From the NCBI GenBank assembly GCA_011191975.1, contig DUFA01000072.1, positions 1 to 57,681 of the forward strand: a DNA stretch of 57,681 nt, given 5' to 3'. The DNA is from Dehalococcoidia bacterium. Lineage in GTDB: Bacteria; Chloroflexota; Dehalococcoidia; Dehalococcoidales; UBA2162. The translations under genes were made by a program, and so were the position numbers. The notes under the pieces were generated by a model. That model saw only the letters and a list, made by a program, of their open reading frames with translations, had not been told where the DNA came from and made no database searches. Numbering within the stretch: position 1 is the first letter of the stretch; each line of letters opens with the position of its first letter. This document shows positions 34,840 to 42,501 of this stretch, piece after piece.

Positions 34840-36207
34840 ATGAAAAAGTTTGTTGTATTTGGATTACTGGGTCTTGTCATTATTATAGTAATCACAGGCC
34901 TTTTATGGATATACCTACCATCTGAGTTACCGGAGAAGGTTGTAGTCAACGATATCGATCAAACGTATGCTATCAACTATGATGCATCATCTATCGATAT
35001 GTTGTACCACAAGCCTGAATTGATACTCGAAGATGCTGCACTTTTCTGGGCTACTGATTCTGCTTATCAACTGGTGTCTCTAGCCCCTCATTACCGAGAT
35101 ACAGAAGTTCCTCCTGAAGGATGGATATCGAATATTGAAAAGCTGAGTAACAGGTCGATAGAAGAACGAGAGAAGGGAAAAGGATACGTAAGGTCATTGG
35201 AGATACTTGAACACGCGGACACCTTCTGTACCTATGCGTTACCGATTATATCCTCTCTTCTTCCGGAGGAAGCCAATCTTGATACAACAGTGTATATGAC
35301 AGATTTTAATGAACCCGCATGGTTTGTGTTTCAATCAAACGTGGTGATGAATGTAGGTGATCCGTCCCCATTCATGCAAACTGCGAATATTTTCAATGTT
35401 CTCGCGCATGAAATATTTCATATTGGATACTTTGATTTACAACCATTTCAAACAGATATGTGGAGTGATTATTATCCGACAAATGTAATATTATACACTC
35501 TACAAAATGACGGGATGGCTGTTTATACGCAATACCTTCTCTCATCAGTATATTCCTATCGTACAGACATCGAACTCATGTTTCTTCGTTTCAAACCCGC
35601 GGTGAAAATCATGGTTAATAGAGTTAACGAATTGATAGGTGAGATTGATACTCTTGACGAAGAAGAATTAATGCAGAAAGTATATTTTAGTTCTAAAAGG
35701 CGTGCTCTTTATATCGCGGGTGCCTATATGGCCAAAACAATCGATGAAAGGCTTGGGAGAGACAGTCTGATAGAAACCGTCAGGCAAGGACCAAGTTCAT
35801 TTATCTCAACTTATAATATGATAGCCGATGATGGCATGGAGATCTCTGAAATACCCGAATCCGAAGAATTATCATCAATTCAGAAACTACGCCAATCAGC
35901 ATTAAGCGGTGATTATGAATTAATCCCGATAATGTTACGGGATGTGGAAATGTCGATGGAAGGAGAACCTGGTGGGGCTGTTTTTGAACAACTGCAAAGC
36001 ACCGGTCTGATATTGATGAATGATAAACAGTCAACTCTGGCCGTGGAAGTATTTAGGCTAATGACTGTACTTTTTCCCAATCATCCAAACGGTTACCTGT
36101 ATCTGGGTAATGCCTATAAACTAAATGGTGATAGTAAACGTGCCGAACTCGCATATAGCAAGGCTCTAGAAATTGAACCGAGACTGGAGTCTTTCATAAT
36201 ACGTTAG
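34840..36207 (+). CDS. Membrane-anchored HExxH protein with C-terminal TPR (putative metallopeptidase)
   Basis: A 455-residue protein with an N-terminal signal anchor (KKFVVFGLLGLVIIIVITGLLWIYLP). Near residues 191-196 it carries AHEIFHIGYFD, an HExxH zinc motif. A later segment YTLQNDGMAVYTQYLL resembles the NEGxAxY glutamate-bearing helix of DUF5700-like peptidases, but the ligand position is Asp, not Glu. The C-terminal 60 residues form about two TPR units (GLILMNDKQSTLAVEVFRL, GYLYLGNAYKLNGDSKRAEL). It would act outside the membrane. TTG 34819 opens the frame, but ATG 34840 with AGGGGA is preferred. Confidence 0.6.
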   Translation: MKKFVVFGLLGLVIIIVITGLLWIYLPSELPEKVVVNDIDQTYAINYDASSIDMLYHKPELILEDAALFWATDSAYQLVSLAPHYRDTEVPPEGWISNIEKLSNRSIEEREKGKGYVRSLEILEHADTFCTYALPIISSLLPEEANLDTTVYMTDFNEPAWFVFQSNVVMNVGDPSPFMQTANIFNVLAHEIFHIGYFDLQPFQTDMWSDYYPTNVILYTLQNDGMAVYTQYLLSSVYSYRTDIELMFLRFKPAVKIMVNRVNELIGEIDTLDEEELMQKVYFSSKRRALYIAGAYMAKTIDERLGRDSLIETVRQGPSSFISTYNMIADDGMEISEIPESEELSSIQKLRQSALSGDYELIPIMLRDVEMSMEGEPGGAVFEQLQSTGLILMNDKQSTLAVEVFRLMTVLFPNHPNGYLYLGNAYKLNGDSKRAELAYSKALEIEPRLESFIIR

Positions 36208-36351
36208 AAAACAATCAAGTTAAATTCAATTTCCCTGTCATTCAGTATCAAATAGTTTTATGATTATTTAACTCGAACCTTTTTAACTGTTAACTGACAT
36301 ATTAGCGATATAATATCTGATCGGATAAAAGTCACATACCGAGGAGTGTAG

Positions 36352-36372
36352 ATGATGTTATATTTTGGCTAG
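36352..36372 (+). promoter_or_regulatory. Possible six-codon leader frame before the ferredoxin
   Basis: GAGGAG at 36341-36346 is optimally spaced to ATGATG at 36352, which opens a frame of six codons (MMLYFG) closed by TAG. The ferredoxin ATG lies 25 bases after the stop and has a poor site of its own, so leader-coupled translation is possible. Confidence 0.3.
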
Positions 36373-36396
36373 CGGTATCGGTGAAAAGTGTGAATC

Positions 36397-36609
36397 ATGC
36401 CTTCCAAAATGGCTTTAATCAGTTATAATAAATGCAGACCTGGGGATTGTGAAGACGGTATTTGCCCGGCGGTTAAAGCTTGTGAAAAGAAACTGCTGAT
36501 CCAGGAAGCTCCTTATGAACCGCCGATGCCGGATCCTTCTTTGTGTAAAGGATGCGGTGATTGTGTGAGAGCCTGTCCTTCAGGGGCGATAGAAGTAATC
36601 AGGAACTAG
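36397..36609 (+). CDS. Two-cluster [4Fe-4S] ferredoxin-like protein (ABCE1-N-like)
   Basis: A 70-residue protein. The C-terminal CKGCGDCVRACPSGAIEV is a classic [4Fe-4S] motif. The N-terminal YNKCRPGDCEDGICPAVKAC is a divergent Cys cluster similar in layout to the Fe-S region of archaeal RLI/ABCE1 proteins. It probably holds two clusters. An in-frame TGA lies immediately upstream of ATG 36397, so this start is fixed, yet its ribosome binding site is weak. Just upstream, GAGGAG (36341-36346) serves a six-codon frame (36352-36372). Confidence 0.75.
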   Translation: MPSKMALISYNKCRPGDCEDGICPAVKACEKKLLIQEAPYEPPMPDPSLCKGCGDCVRACPSGAIEVIRN

Positions 36610-36625
36610 ACGTACGGAGGAGACA

Positions 36626-36814
36626 ATGCCTATATATGAGTACAAGTGTAAAAAATGCGATGGCAAGTTCGAAATGCTGCGAGGCATGTTCGACAGCGAT
36701 GACAATATAAGATGCCCTGAGTGCGGTGAGGAACATCCGGAGAGAGTCTTTTCGGTGTTTGGCAGTAAATCCTCAGGATCAGATTGTCTCCCGACTTCCT
36801 CGGGATCTACCTGA
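36626..36814 (+). CDS. FmdB-family zinc-ribbon protein
   Basis: A 62-residue protein starting MPIYEYKCKKCDGKFEML, with the second pair CPECGEEH. This four-Cys ribbon is the FmdB (CxxC, Pfam zinc ribbon 8) family. A tail of Gly/Ser-rich residues follows, with no further domain. FmdB is named for an anaerobic formamidase-linked regulator, but the family is widespread and unassigned. It has an excellent GGAGGAG ribosome binding site and lies 16 bases after the ferredoxin gene, so the two probably share a transcript. Confidence 0.85.
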   Translation: MPIYEYKCKKCDGKFEMLRGMFDSDDNIRCPECGEEHPERVFSVFGSKSSGSDCLPTSSGST

Positions 36815-36842
36815 AGTGTTGCTAGATAGGGCAGTTGCCTGA

Positions 36843-37727
36843 TTATATATGAACATGGAGAAACTCTCGCGCCAGGAAACCTATCCCGAAGGCGAGAGCG
36901 GCGATTCCAAGACTGACAGCAGTCATTTCAAGGAACATTTTAATTGTTGATGTCTCTCTGGCTACAGACAAGTAGAAAGTCAGTATAAAGATTACAATTA
37001 CCGCATCGAGGATCATTAGTCCCAGTGCCAGGTAGATGTTGCTGAGGATGAGATAGGGCAGAAGGAGGAAACCTACTGCTACGATATTTGCCAACCATGC
37101 GTAGAATGCTGATTTCAGAGGGCTTTTTAAACTGGTACTGGACTTCGTGGCAATATATTCGGTGCTTGTCGTCGACAGAGATACGGTAATACCTATAATC
37201 AATCCGGCTGTCAGTACCAGGTTTTTGTCCTGGAGGGCGAAGGTAAAACCGGCAAGCGCACCGGTTATCTCCACCAGGGCTACATTTAAACCTCGGACAA
37301 TATCACTGCTGTATTCGAGTCTTTCATCATCAATCAGGTCTATCAATTCGTTACCATGTCTTTCTTCATCAAGGACGACGCTCTCTACTTCCGGAATGGT
37401 CTTGGCAAGTTGTTGGTAGGCGGCGTGGGCTTTGTCTTCACCGCGTTCCATCAACTTCAATCCGAATGTGATGCCGAATAGCCTGGAGATAACATAGTAG
37501 AGCCATATTTTGAACCTGTTCGGTTTTACTTCGATACAGGTGTAGTAATTGCACAGGTTGTGGTGTTTGAGTTCATCTTTCGATATACGCTGGAGAATCT
37601 CACGATTTCGATCGCCTTTCACGCTGTGTGAGAGCCTGTCGTATATAAAATGTTCGGTAATTTCCGTCTTTTGAGCTGTGATTATTTTCTTTTCAGTGTC
37701 TTCATCAATCTGCTGTTCAGTTGTCAT
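36843..37727 (-). CDS. Ferritin-like / VIT1-CCC1 fusion metal transporter
   Basis: A 294-residue protein. The first 125 residues form a rubrerythrin-like helical domain with EEH-type ligands (Glu in TEITEHFIYD, EILQRISKDELKHHNLC, VVLDEERHGNELID). The rest is a five-helix VIT1/CCC1 iron/manganese transporter domain (GLNVALVEITGALAGFTFAL, EYIATKSS). The pair resembles MbfA-type membrane-bound ferritins that export or store iron. The frame reaches 37751, but GGAG sits well spaced before ATG 37727, which I use. Confidence 0.85.
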   Translation of the reverse strand: MTTEQQIDEDTEKKIITAQKTEITEHFIYDRLSHSVKGDRNREILQRISKDELKHHNLCNYYTCIEVKPNRFKIWLYYVISRLFGITFGLKLMERGEDKAHAAYQQLAKTIPEVESVVLDEERHGNELIDLIDDERLEYSSDIVRGLNVALVEITGALAGFTFALQDKNLVLTAGLIIGITVSLSTTSTEYIATKSSTSLKSPLKSAFYAWLANIVAVGFLLLPYLILSNIYLALGLMILDAVIVIFILTFYLSVARETSTIKMFLEMTAVSLGIAALAFGIGFLAREFLHVHI

Positions 37728-37807
37728 GTTAGAAACTCCGATATCGTCCATTATACCAGTGTTCGAGTTGTTGTGATATCATTACCTGATTGAGTATCAT
37801 AGTACAA

Positions 37808-38188
37808 ATGACACGGATAATTATTATCAGTTCTGATAGCATTCAACTTGAAGCAGAGCTTAATGATACTGCTACCGCTGATGCTATCTGGAATACGTTA
37901 CCGTATGAAGCCCGGGGAAGTACATGGGGAGATGAACTCTATTTTGCAATACCGGAAGAACTTAACCTGGATCTGGAGAATGGGCAAGATGTGGTTGAAA
38001 TAGGTGATCTCGGATACTGGCCGGTCGGTAATGCTTTCTGTATTTTTTTCGGGTCGACACCTGCCAGTACAGATGAAAGACCAAGGCCGGCTTCTCCCGT
38101 AACCGTTGTGGGGAAGGTACTCGGGGATGCCACCAGGTTACGTGAAGTGAGAGCCGGTGTACTGGTATACGTAAATAAAAAAGTATGA
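37808..38188 (+). CDS. Cyclophilin-like fold protein (TM1367 family)
   Basis: A 126-residue protein of the cyclophilin-like fold group around Thermotoga TM1367. The segments IQLEAELNDTATADAIWNTLPYEARGSTWGDELYFAIP and VVEIGDLGYWPVGNAFCIFFGSTPAS are typical. Despite the fold, catalytic residues of peptidyl-prolyl isomerases are absent and the function is unknown. ATG 37808 starts the conserved part; a TTG at 37790 is also in frame. No Shine-Dalgarno is seen for either, so a leaderless transcript is possible. It diverges from the ferritin-VIT1 gene. Confidence 0.8.
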   Translation: MTRIIIISSDSIQLEAELNDTATADAIWNTLPYEARGSTWGDELYFAIPEELNLDLENGQDVVEIGDLGYWPVGNAFCIFFGSTPASTDERPRPASPVTVVGKVLGDATRLREVRAGVLVYVNKKV

Positions 38189-38205
38189 CTCAATTATTAA
38201 TACCA

Positions 38206-38889
38206 TTATTTATCGTTGTTTTTTCTTTCTCTGAAATCAGTTAGAATCTTTACCAGTTTATCATCACTTCCGGACAAGATCATTATATCGTTTGCTTGAA
38301 GAACCTCGGCTCTATCTGGAGTTACAATAACCTCGTTTTCACGCTGGATGAGTAATGCCGCCACTTCCCATTTTCCAGTTCTGCCGATTTCGAGTGATTC
38401 CAGGCTCTCACCTACGAGATGAGGCGCAACTTTATATTTTGCGATCCCATAACTCGGAGTAATGGTCATATAGTCGGATACTTCTGTGAGTAGAATACCA
38501 TGGGCTGCTCTACTTCCCATTTCTCTTTCAGCATACACTACGTGGTCTGCACCGATTTTTTCAAGGATACTACCATGCAGTTCATCATTTGCCCTGGCAA
38601 TGACATAGTCGACACCGAGTTTTTTCAGTAGTATCGTTGTCAAAACGCTGCTTTCGATGGCAGAACCTATGGCAACGATGGCAATATCGAAGTTAGCGAT
38701 GCCCAGTTCACTAAGAACTGATTCATTCACTGCATCTGCTTGTACGGCATGTGTCAGAAGAGACGCTACATTCTGGATCTTCGTCTCATCTTTGTCTATT
38801 GCGAGTACGTCATGGCCTTCCGAAGCAAGTGTTGTAGCTAGACTTATTCCGAATCTACCGAGTCCGAATACTGCTATTTGTTTTTTCAT
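38206..38889 (-). CDS. Potassium uptake regulatory protein (KtrA/TrkA)
   Basis: A 227-residue cytoplasmic RCK protein. It has the N-terminal Rossmann domain (KQIAVFGLGRFGISLATTLASEGHDVLAIDKDE) with the GxGxxG nucleotide site, and a C-terminal TrkA-C domain (YKVAPHLVGESLESLEIGRTG). It gates the channel subunit encoded just upstream. The strong AGGAGGT site precedes ATG 38889, 14 bases after the partner gene. Confidence 0.93.
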   Translation of the reverse strand: MKKQIAVFGLGRFGISLATTLASEGHDVLAIDKDETKIQNVASLLTHAVQADAVNESVLSELGIANFDIAIVAIGSAIESSVLTTILLKKLGVDYVIARANDELHGSILEKIGADHVVYAEREMGSRAAHGILLTEVSDYMTITPSYGIAKYKVAPHLVGESLESLEIGRTGKWEVAALLIQRENEVIVTPDRAEVLQANDIMILSGSDDKLVKILTDFRERKNNDK

Positions 38890-38903
38890 AGTACCTCCTG
38901 GTA

Positions 38904-40328
38904 TCAGCCTATTCTTATTATTTCTTCGGGATAATGATAAGCCGTAGTCTTTTGTCGCTGAATCAGTGCCAGTGCCAGGGTCAACGGTCCCAGTCGACCG
39001 ACAAACATTGTGAAGGTGACAACCAGCCTGCCGGCTATAGACAGGTCCGGGGTAATTCCTGTTGATAGACCTACTGTCCCGAATGCCGATATAGTTTCGA
39101 ACAAGAGATTTAGGAAACGAAATTCTTCTGTGATTGTCAAGATGAACACTATCAATGAGATAAATGCAAGAGAGACCATTATGACGGTAAGTGCCCTGTG
39201 TATCTGAGACGGACTGAAACGTTTTCGGAATGCACCGGCATATTCTCTACCCCGTAGAGAGCTCCACATCGTTGCTATAATAATTCCGAAAGTGTTGACT
39301 TTTATACCTCCAGCAGTTGAGCCTGAAGCTGCGCCGACAAACATAAAAAGCATCGTGAAGAACAGAGCATAATCTGCAAGATTAGCTACATTAATCGTAC
39401 TGAAGCCAGCAGTCCTGGCCGTAACCGATTGGAAGAAGGCGTTCACGATTTTTTGAGGAATCGACATAAAACCAAGAGTATCAGGATCGCCGGATTCGGT
39501 AAACAGGACCAGGATGAAGCCAAATATCAGCAGCACGGCTGTCGCGGTGAGAACAATCTTGCTATCGAGCGATAATCTGCGCCATTTTCTGGTGCCGACT
39601 ATATCGGAAATCACGAGGAAGCTTATCCCGCCAAGAATAATCAGGGCAGCGGTAGTGATAAGCACAAGCGGAACGTCATAATGTCCTGAAAGACTTCTGA
39701 AACTTCCGAAGAGGTCGAAACCGGCGTTATTGAAAGCCGAAACAGACTGGAAAAGGGATATCCATGCTGCTTTCCCTCCGGTATGCCCCCCGGAAAAGGA
39801 GAAGAACATGATAACCGCTCCCAGTAATTCAGCCGTAATAGTAAACAAAGCCATTCGTTTGATGATTGTCACGAGACCACCAAGCCGCGTTAATCCCATC
39901 GATTCACTGATAAGGAGTCTTTCCTGTAAGCCGATACGTCGCCCAAAAGCGAGCATAAATATCGTCGCACTGGTCATGAAACCGAAACCGCCTAACTGGA
40001 TAAGTATGAGGATTACAACCTGTCCGAAAGGAGCCCAGTAGTCGGCAGTGTCTACAACAACCAGGCCGGTGACACAAACAGCTGATGTAGAAGTAAAGAG
40101 AGCGTCAATAAAGGGAGTGAATTCTCCTGCTTTTGATGAAACAGGGAGCATAAGCAAAAGTGTTCCGAGGATAATCAGTCCGGCGAAACCATAAATAAGG
40201 ATAAGAGAAGAAGAGCTTCCGGTTTTTGTCTTTGGCATTACCGGGAGTGGTATTCGCCACGGCTTATTACGTTGTCTTGCCGGACGATAAACACGGTCAG
40301 CGGGTTTTTGTGAATAGCTTTCCTGCAA
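38904..40328 (-). CDS. Potassium uptake membrane subunit (KtrB/TrkH)
   Basis: A protein of up to 474 residues with the four M1-P-M2 repeats of the SKT potassium transporters. Selectivity-filter loops are visible as TSTSAVCVTGLVVVDT, FNNAGFDLFG, TARTAGFSTINVA and SAFGTVGLSTGITPDLS. It imports potassium, usually coupled to sodium or protons, and works with the RCK subunit downstream. The frame begins at TTG 40328; ATG 40238 gives a shorter N-terminus and is also plausible. Confidence 0.93.
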   Translation of the reverse strand: MQESYSQKPADRVYRPARQRNKPWRIPLPVMPKTKTGSSSSLILIYGFAGLIILGTLLLMLPVSSKAGEFTPFIDALFTSTSAVCVTGLVVVDTADYWAPFGQVVILILIQLGGFGFMTSATIFMLAFGRRIGLQERLLISESMGLTRLGGLVTIIKRMALFTITAELLGAVIMFFSFSGGHTGGKAAWISLFQSVSAFNNAGFDLFGSFRSLSGHYDVPLVLITTAALIILGGISFLVISDIVGTRKWRRLSLDSKIVLTATAVLLIFGFILVLFTESGDPDTLGFMSIPQKIVNAFFQSVTARTAGFSTINVANLADYALFFTMLFMFVGAASGSTAGGIKVNTFGIIIATMWSSLRGREYAGAFRKRFSPSQIHRALTVIMVSLAFISLIVFILTITEEFRFLNLLFETISAFGTVGLSTGITPDLSIAGRLVVTFTMFVGRLGPLTLALALIQRQKTTAYHYPEEIIRIG

Positions 40329-40471
40329 TCCTTGACTCTCTACGCTGATTACCGAATACTGGTGACAGGCGGATTCTTTGTATTATAGTCTTAATTCAGG
40401 TACGTGTACAGAATAGAGTGTGATACTCAGGTGACTGTCTGGATACTTTTCTTCGAAAGGTGAAAAGCCGT

Positions 40472-40771
40472 TTATGAAACAGAATCCCTGCGATTGTGCG
40501 ATCCTGTAAGAAGAGATATGGCGTTTGAGGTACTTAGCCCCTGGATCGATACTACCTTGTTGCGGGATGTGTGCCCCTTCGAGATCGATATTCTGCTTTT
40601 TGTTACACCAAGGAGGTTACTCAAATATTTTACCAGGGCTTCATTAGCTTTTCCTTTTTCCGGCTGTGTCGTTATTTTGACATTGAGAATCCCTTCGGTG
40701 TAACCGGTTATCATGTTTTTACTTGAGCCGGGATGCACGCGAACGTTAAGCTTAGCCTGTTCTTCGCTCAT
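40472..40771 (-). CDS. DUF167 / YggU family protein
   Basis: A 99-residue protein with the family segments LNVRVHPGSSKN, ILNVKITTQPEKGKANEALVKYLSNLLG and ISISKGHTSRNKVVSI. Structures of this family show a small mixed alpha/beta fold; the function is not established. It follows the isochorismatase-like gene by 4 bases and is likely cotranscribed. Confidence 0.9.
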   Translation of the reverse strand: MSEEQAKLNVRVHPGSSKNMITGYTEGILNVKITTQPEKGKANEALVKYLSNLLGVTKSRISISKGHTSRNKVVSIQGLSTSNAISLLTGSHNRRDSVS

Positions 40772-40775
40772 AGTG

Positions 40776-41315
40776 TTATTTTATTAGGGCACTGATTTCC
40801 TTGAATTTATCGTGTTTCGCGGTTCCGAGTATCTCGAACAGAATCATTTCAGCAGAAGTGGGCATCATACCTTCCAGTCCCATCCTGGATAGAGCAGTAT
40901 CACGGTTAGACATTGTTCTTGAAGATACGCAATCGACCGCTACCTGTACTTCATACCCCATATCAGCAAGGTCCAGGGCAGTCTGGTAAACGCATATATG
41001 AGTTTCTATTCCACACAGTATTATCCGATTTCGCTTCAGTTCATCGAGTTTCCGGAGAAAAGCTTCTTCTTTACAGCAGCTGAAATCAAACTTTACTATC
41101 GGTTCAACACCGGGCAATAAAGACGATATCTCTGGCAGGGTCGATCCGAGTCCGGCAGGATTCTGTTCGGTCACTATTACCGGAAGATCGAGTGTCCTGA
41201 GTCCCTTAACCAACTTTACCGTGTTTGCGGAGAGAGTTTCTTTTTCATGAATGACACGGAACAGTTTTTCCTGGATATCGATTACCACAAGAACTGTATC
41301 CTCAGCAGTAAACAT
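40776..41315 (-). CDS. Isochorismatase-family cysteine hydrolase
   Basis: A 179-residue hydrolase. The triad is recognisable: Asp in VLVVIDIQEKLF, Lys in PIVKFDFSCC and Cys in ILCGIETHICVYQTALDL, with the cis-peptide motif GIETH. These enzymes hydrolyse amide or vinyl-ether bonds of small molecules such as nicotinamide, ureidoacrylate or isochorismate. The substrate is not clear; the protein is closest to the short YcaC-like group. The AGGTGAAGG site precedes ATG 41315. Confidence 0.87.
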   Translation of the reverse strand: MFTAEDTVLVVIDIQEKLFRVIHEKETLSANTVKLVKGLRTLDLPVIVTEQNPAGLGSTLPEISSLLPGVEPIVKFDFSCCKEEAFLRKLDELKRNRIILCGIETHICVYQTALDLADMGYEVQVAVDCVSSRTMSNRDTALSRMGLEGMMPTSAEMILFEILGTAKHDKFKEISALIK

Positions 41316-41563
41316 CCTTCACCTCGCAACTCTGTAACGTCACAGTATTTCTGCCTGGTATTATTATGACACAGTCTGGAAGATTTTTCCTGCTATACCG
41401 GTTTCAGTGTTACGGGATAAGATCATTACTCTGGAGAAGCACAAAAACAGCCTAGGTGAGATGGAGACAACCCACAATTCCATTGTAGAGTCGCGAATTT
41501 TTTTATGGCTCAATGATCATGATGGTGAACTTCTTCTTTCCCCTCCGGGGAGTCTTGTACCTG

Positions 41564-41707
41564 TCAGCATCCGGGTTCGCCGGGATGACCGCAGCAACCT
41601 TGGCGCTTTAGTATCTTGATAATGTTGTTGCGGAAAACCAGATACAGCTTCCTGTGAAGCGGCATCGGTACAGCCATATTCGTGAATATATTGCGAATTG
41701 TCGACAT
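41564..41707 (-). CDS. 47-residue Cys-tailed small protein, unknown
   Basis: A short frame below usual length cut-offs. ATG at 41707 is preceded by CAGGAAGATTAA, a good ribosome binding site, and the stop is at 41564. The product has an amphipathic basic N-terminal part (STIRNIFTNMAVPMPLHRKL, then YLVFRNNIIKILKRQ) and a tail CCGHPGEPGC with three Cys. The codon choice and tail look like a real gene, and I recall similar Cys-tailed short proteins from this lineage, but I cannot verify that here. Metal or membrane binding is possible. It diverges from the QueG-like gene. Confidence 0.6.
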   Translation of the reverse strand: MSTIRNIFTNMAVPMPLHRKLYLVFRNNIIKILKRQGCCGHPGEPGC

Positions 41708-41830
41708 TTAATCTTCCTGAAAAGTACGAGAACTATATGTTATCAACCAATATTTGTCAACATTAGAGTATTACTGCACAGCTAGTAATGATTTGTTACA
41801 ATAATGTCGGTGCCTGAGGAGCTTATATAT

Positions 41831-42448
41831 ATGACAACAATCACAAATGTACTTGAAAAATCAAAGATGTTATTCGATGTTGCTGGTATTACGCGACTTG
41901 AGAATAAGACACTACTCCTTCTAGGACTCGAGTCTACGGTAGAGAGGAATCTGGACGATTTCGGTCATGAGGACGGAAATTTTCGAATGTACGGGTTTGA
42001 AAAACACATTCAATACAGGCTTGATGAGTTACTCCTGTTCATTTATAACTCCGGATATGCCGCGGAAACGGCTGGTCGTCTCGGTTATCCACTAGCAGGA
42101 GAGATAAACCTAAAAGAAGCTGCCATTCGTATTGGGATAGGGAAGCGTGGAAAGAATACGGTTGTTCTTCATCCCGATTTCGGTCCACGATTAAGGTTTA
42201 TGGGTGTGCTAATCGATGTTCCCTACGATATACCTGATACGACATTAAAGGAACAAGAAAATCCTGTCTGCAGGGACTGTAATATATGTATTGATTCTTG
42301 CCCGGTGAATGCCCTCGAACCGTACCGCATGCCCGATCATTCCATATGTTTATCCAATATCACACCGGTAGATGATAAGGGACATACTATTTTGTGTGAC
42401 CTGTGCCTGAAGCTATGTCCGGCTGGTAATCCTGAAAAACACACATAA
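41831..42448 (+). CDS. QueG-like two-cluster Fe-S protein without the cobalamin domain
   Basis: A 205-residue protein. The C-terminal half carries CRDCNICIDSCPVNALEPYR and CDLCLKLCPAG, matching the double [4Fe-4S] cluster arrangement of epoxyqueuosine reductase and reductive dehalogenases. The N-terminal half (about 130 residues) lacks the cobalamin-binding lobe typical of QueG, so it cannot do that reaction alone. An electron-transfer or partner role is inferred. The frame extends to 41804, but GAGGAG at 41816-41821 fits ATG 41831. Confidence 0.7.
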   Translation: MTTITNVLEKSKMLFDVAGITRLENKTLLLLGLESTVERNLDDFGHEDGNFRMYGFEKHIQYRLDELLLFIYNSGYAAETAGRLGYPLAGEINLKEAAIRIGIGKRGKNTVVLHPDFGPRLRFMGVLIDVPYDIPDTTLKEQENPVCRDCNICIDSCPVNALEPYRMPDHSICLSNITPVDDKGHTILCDLCLKLCPAGNPEKHT

Positions 42449-42454
42449 AGAGAA

Positions 42455-42480
42455 AGGCTGGACGTATTACTGTCCAGCCT
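42455..42480. terminator. Hairpin between convergent genes
   Basis: Perfect 9-base-pair stem AGGCTGGAC/GTCCAGCCT with an 8-base loop. On the minus strand it is followed by a U-rich run (TTCTCTTTA), so it most likely terminates the zinc alcohol dehydrogenase transcript. Confidence 0.6.
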
Positions 42481-42501
42481 GATGTTACGTAATAATCTGG
42501 A

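Noticed and set aside
41407-41619. 70-codon plus-strand frame
   Set aside because: It overlaps the more convincing minus-strand small gene at 41564-41707, has no ribosome binding site and encodes no recognisable motif.
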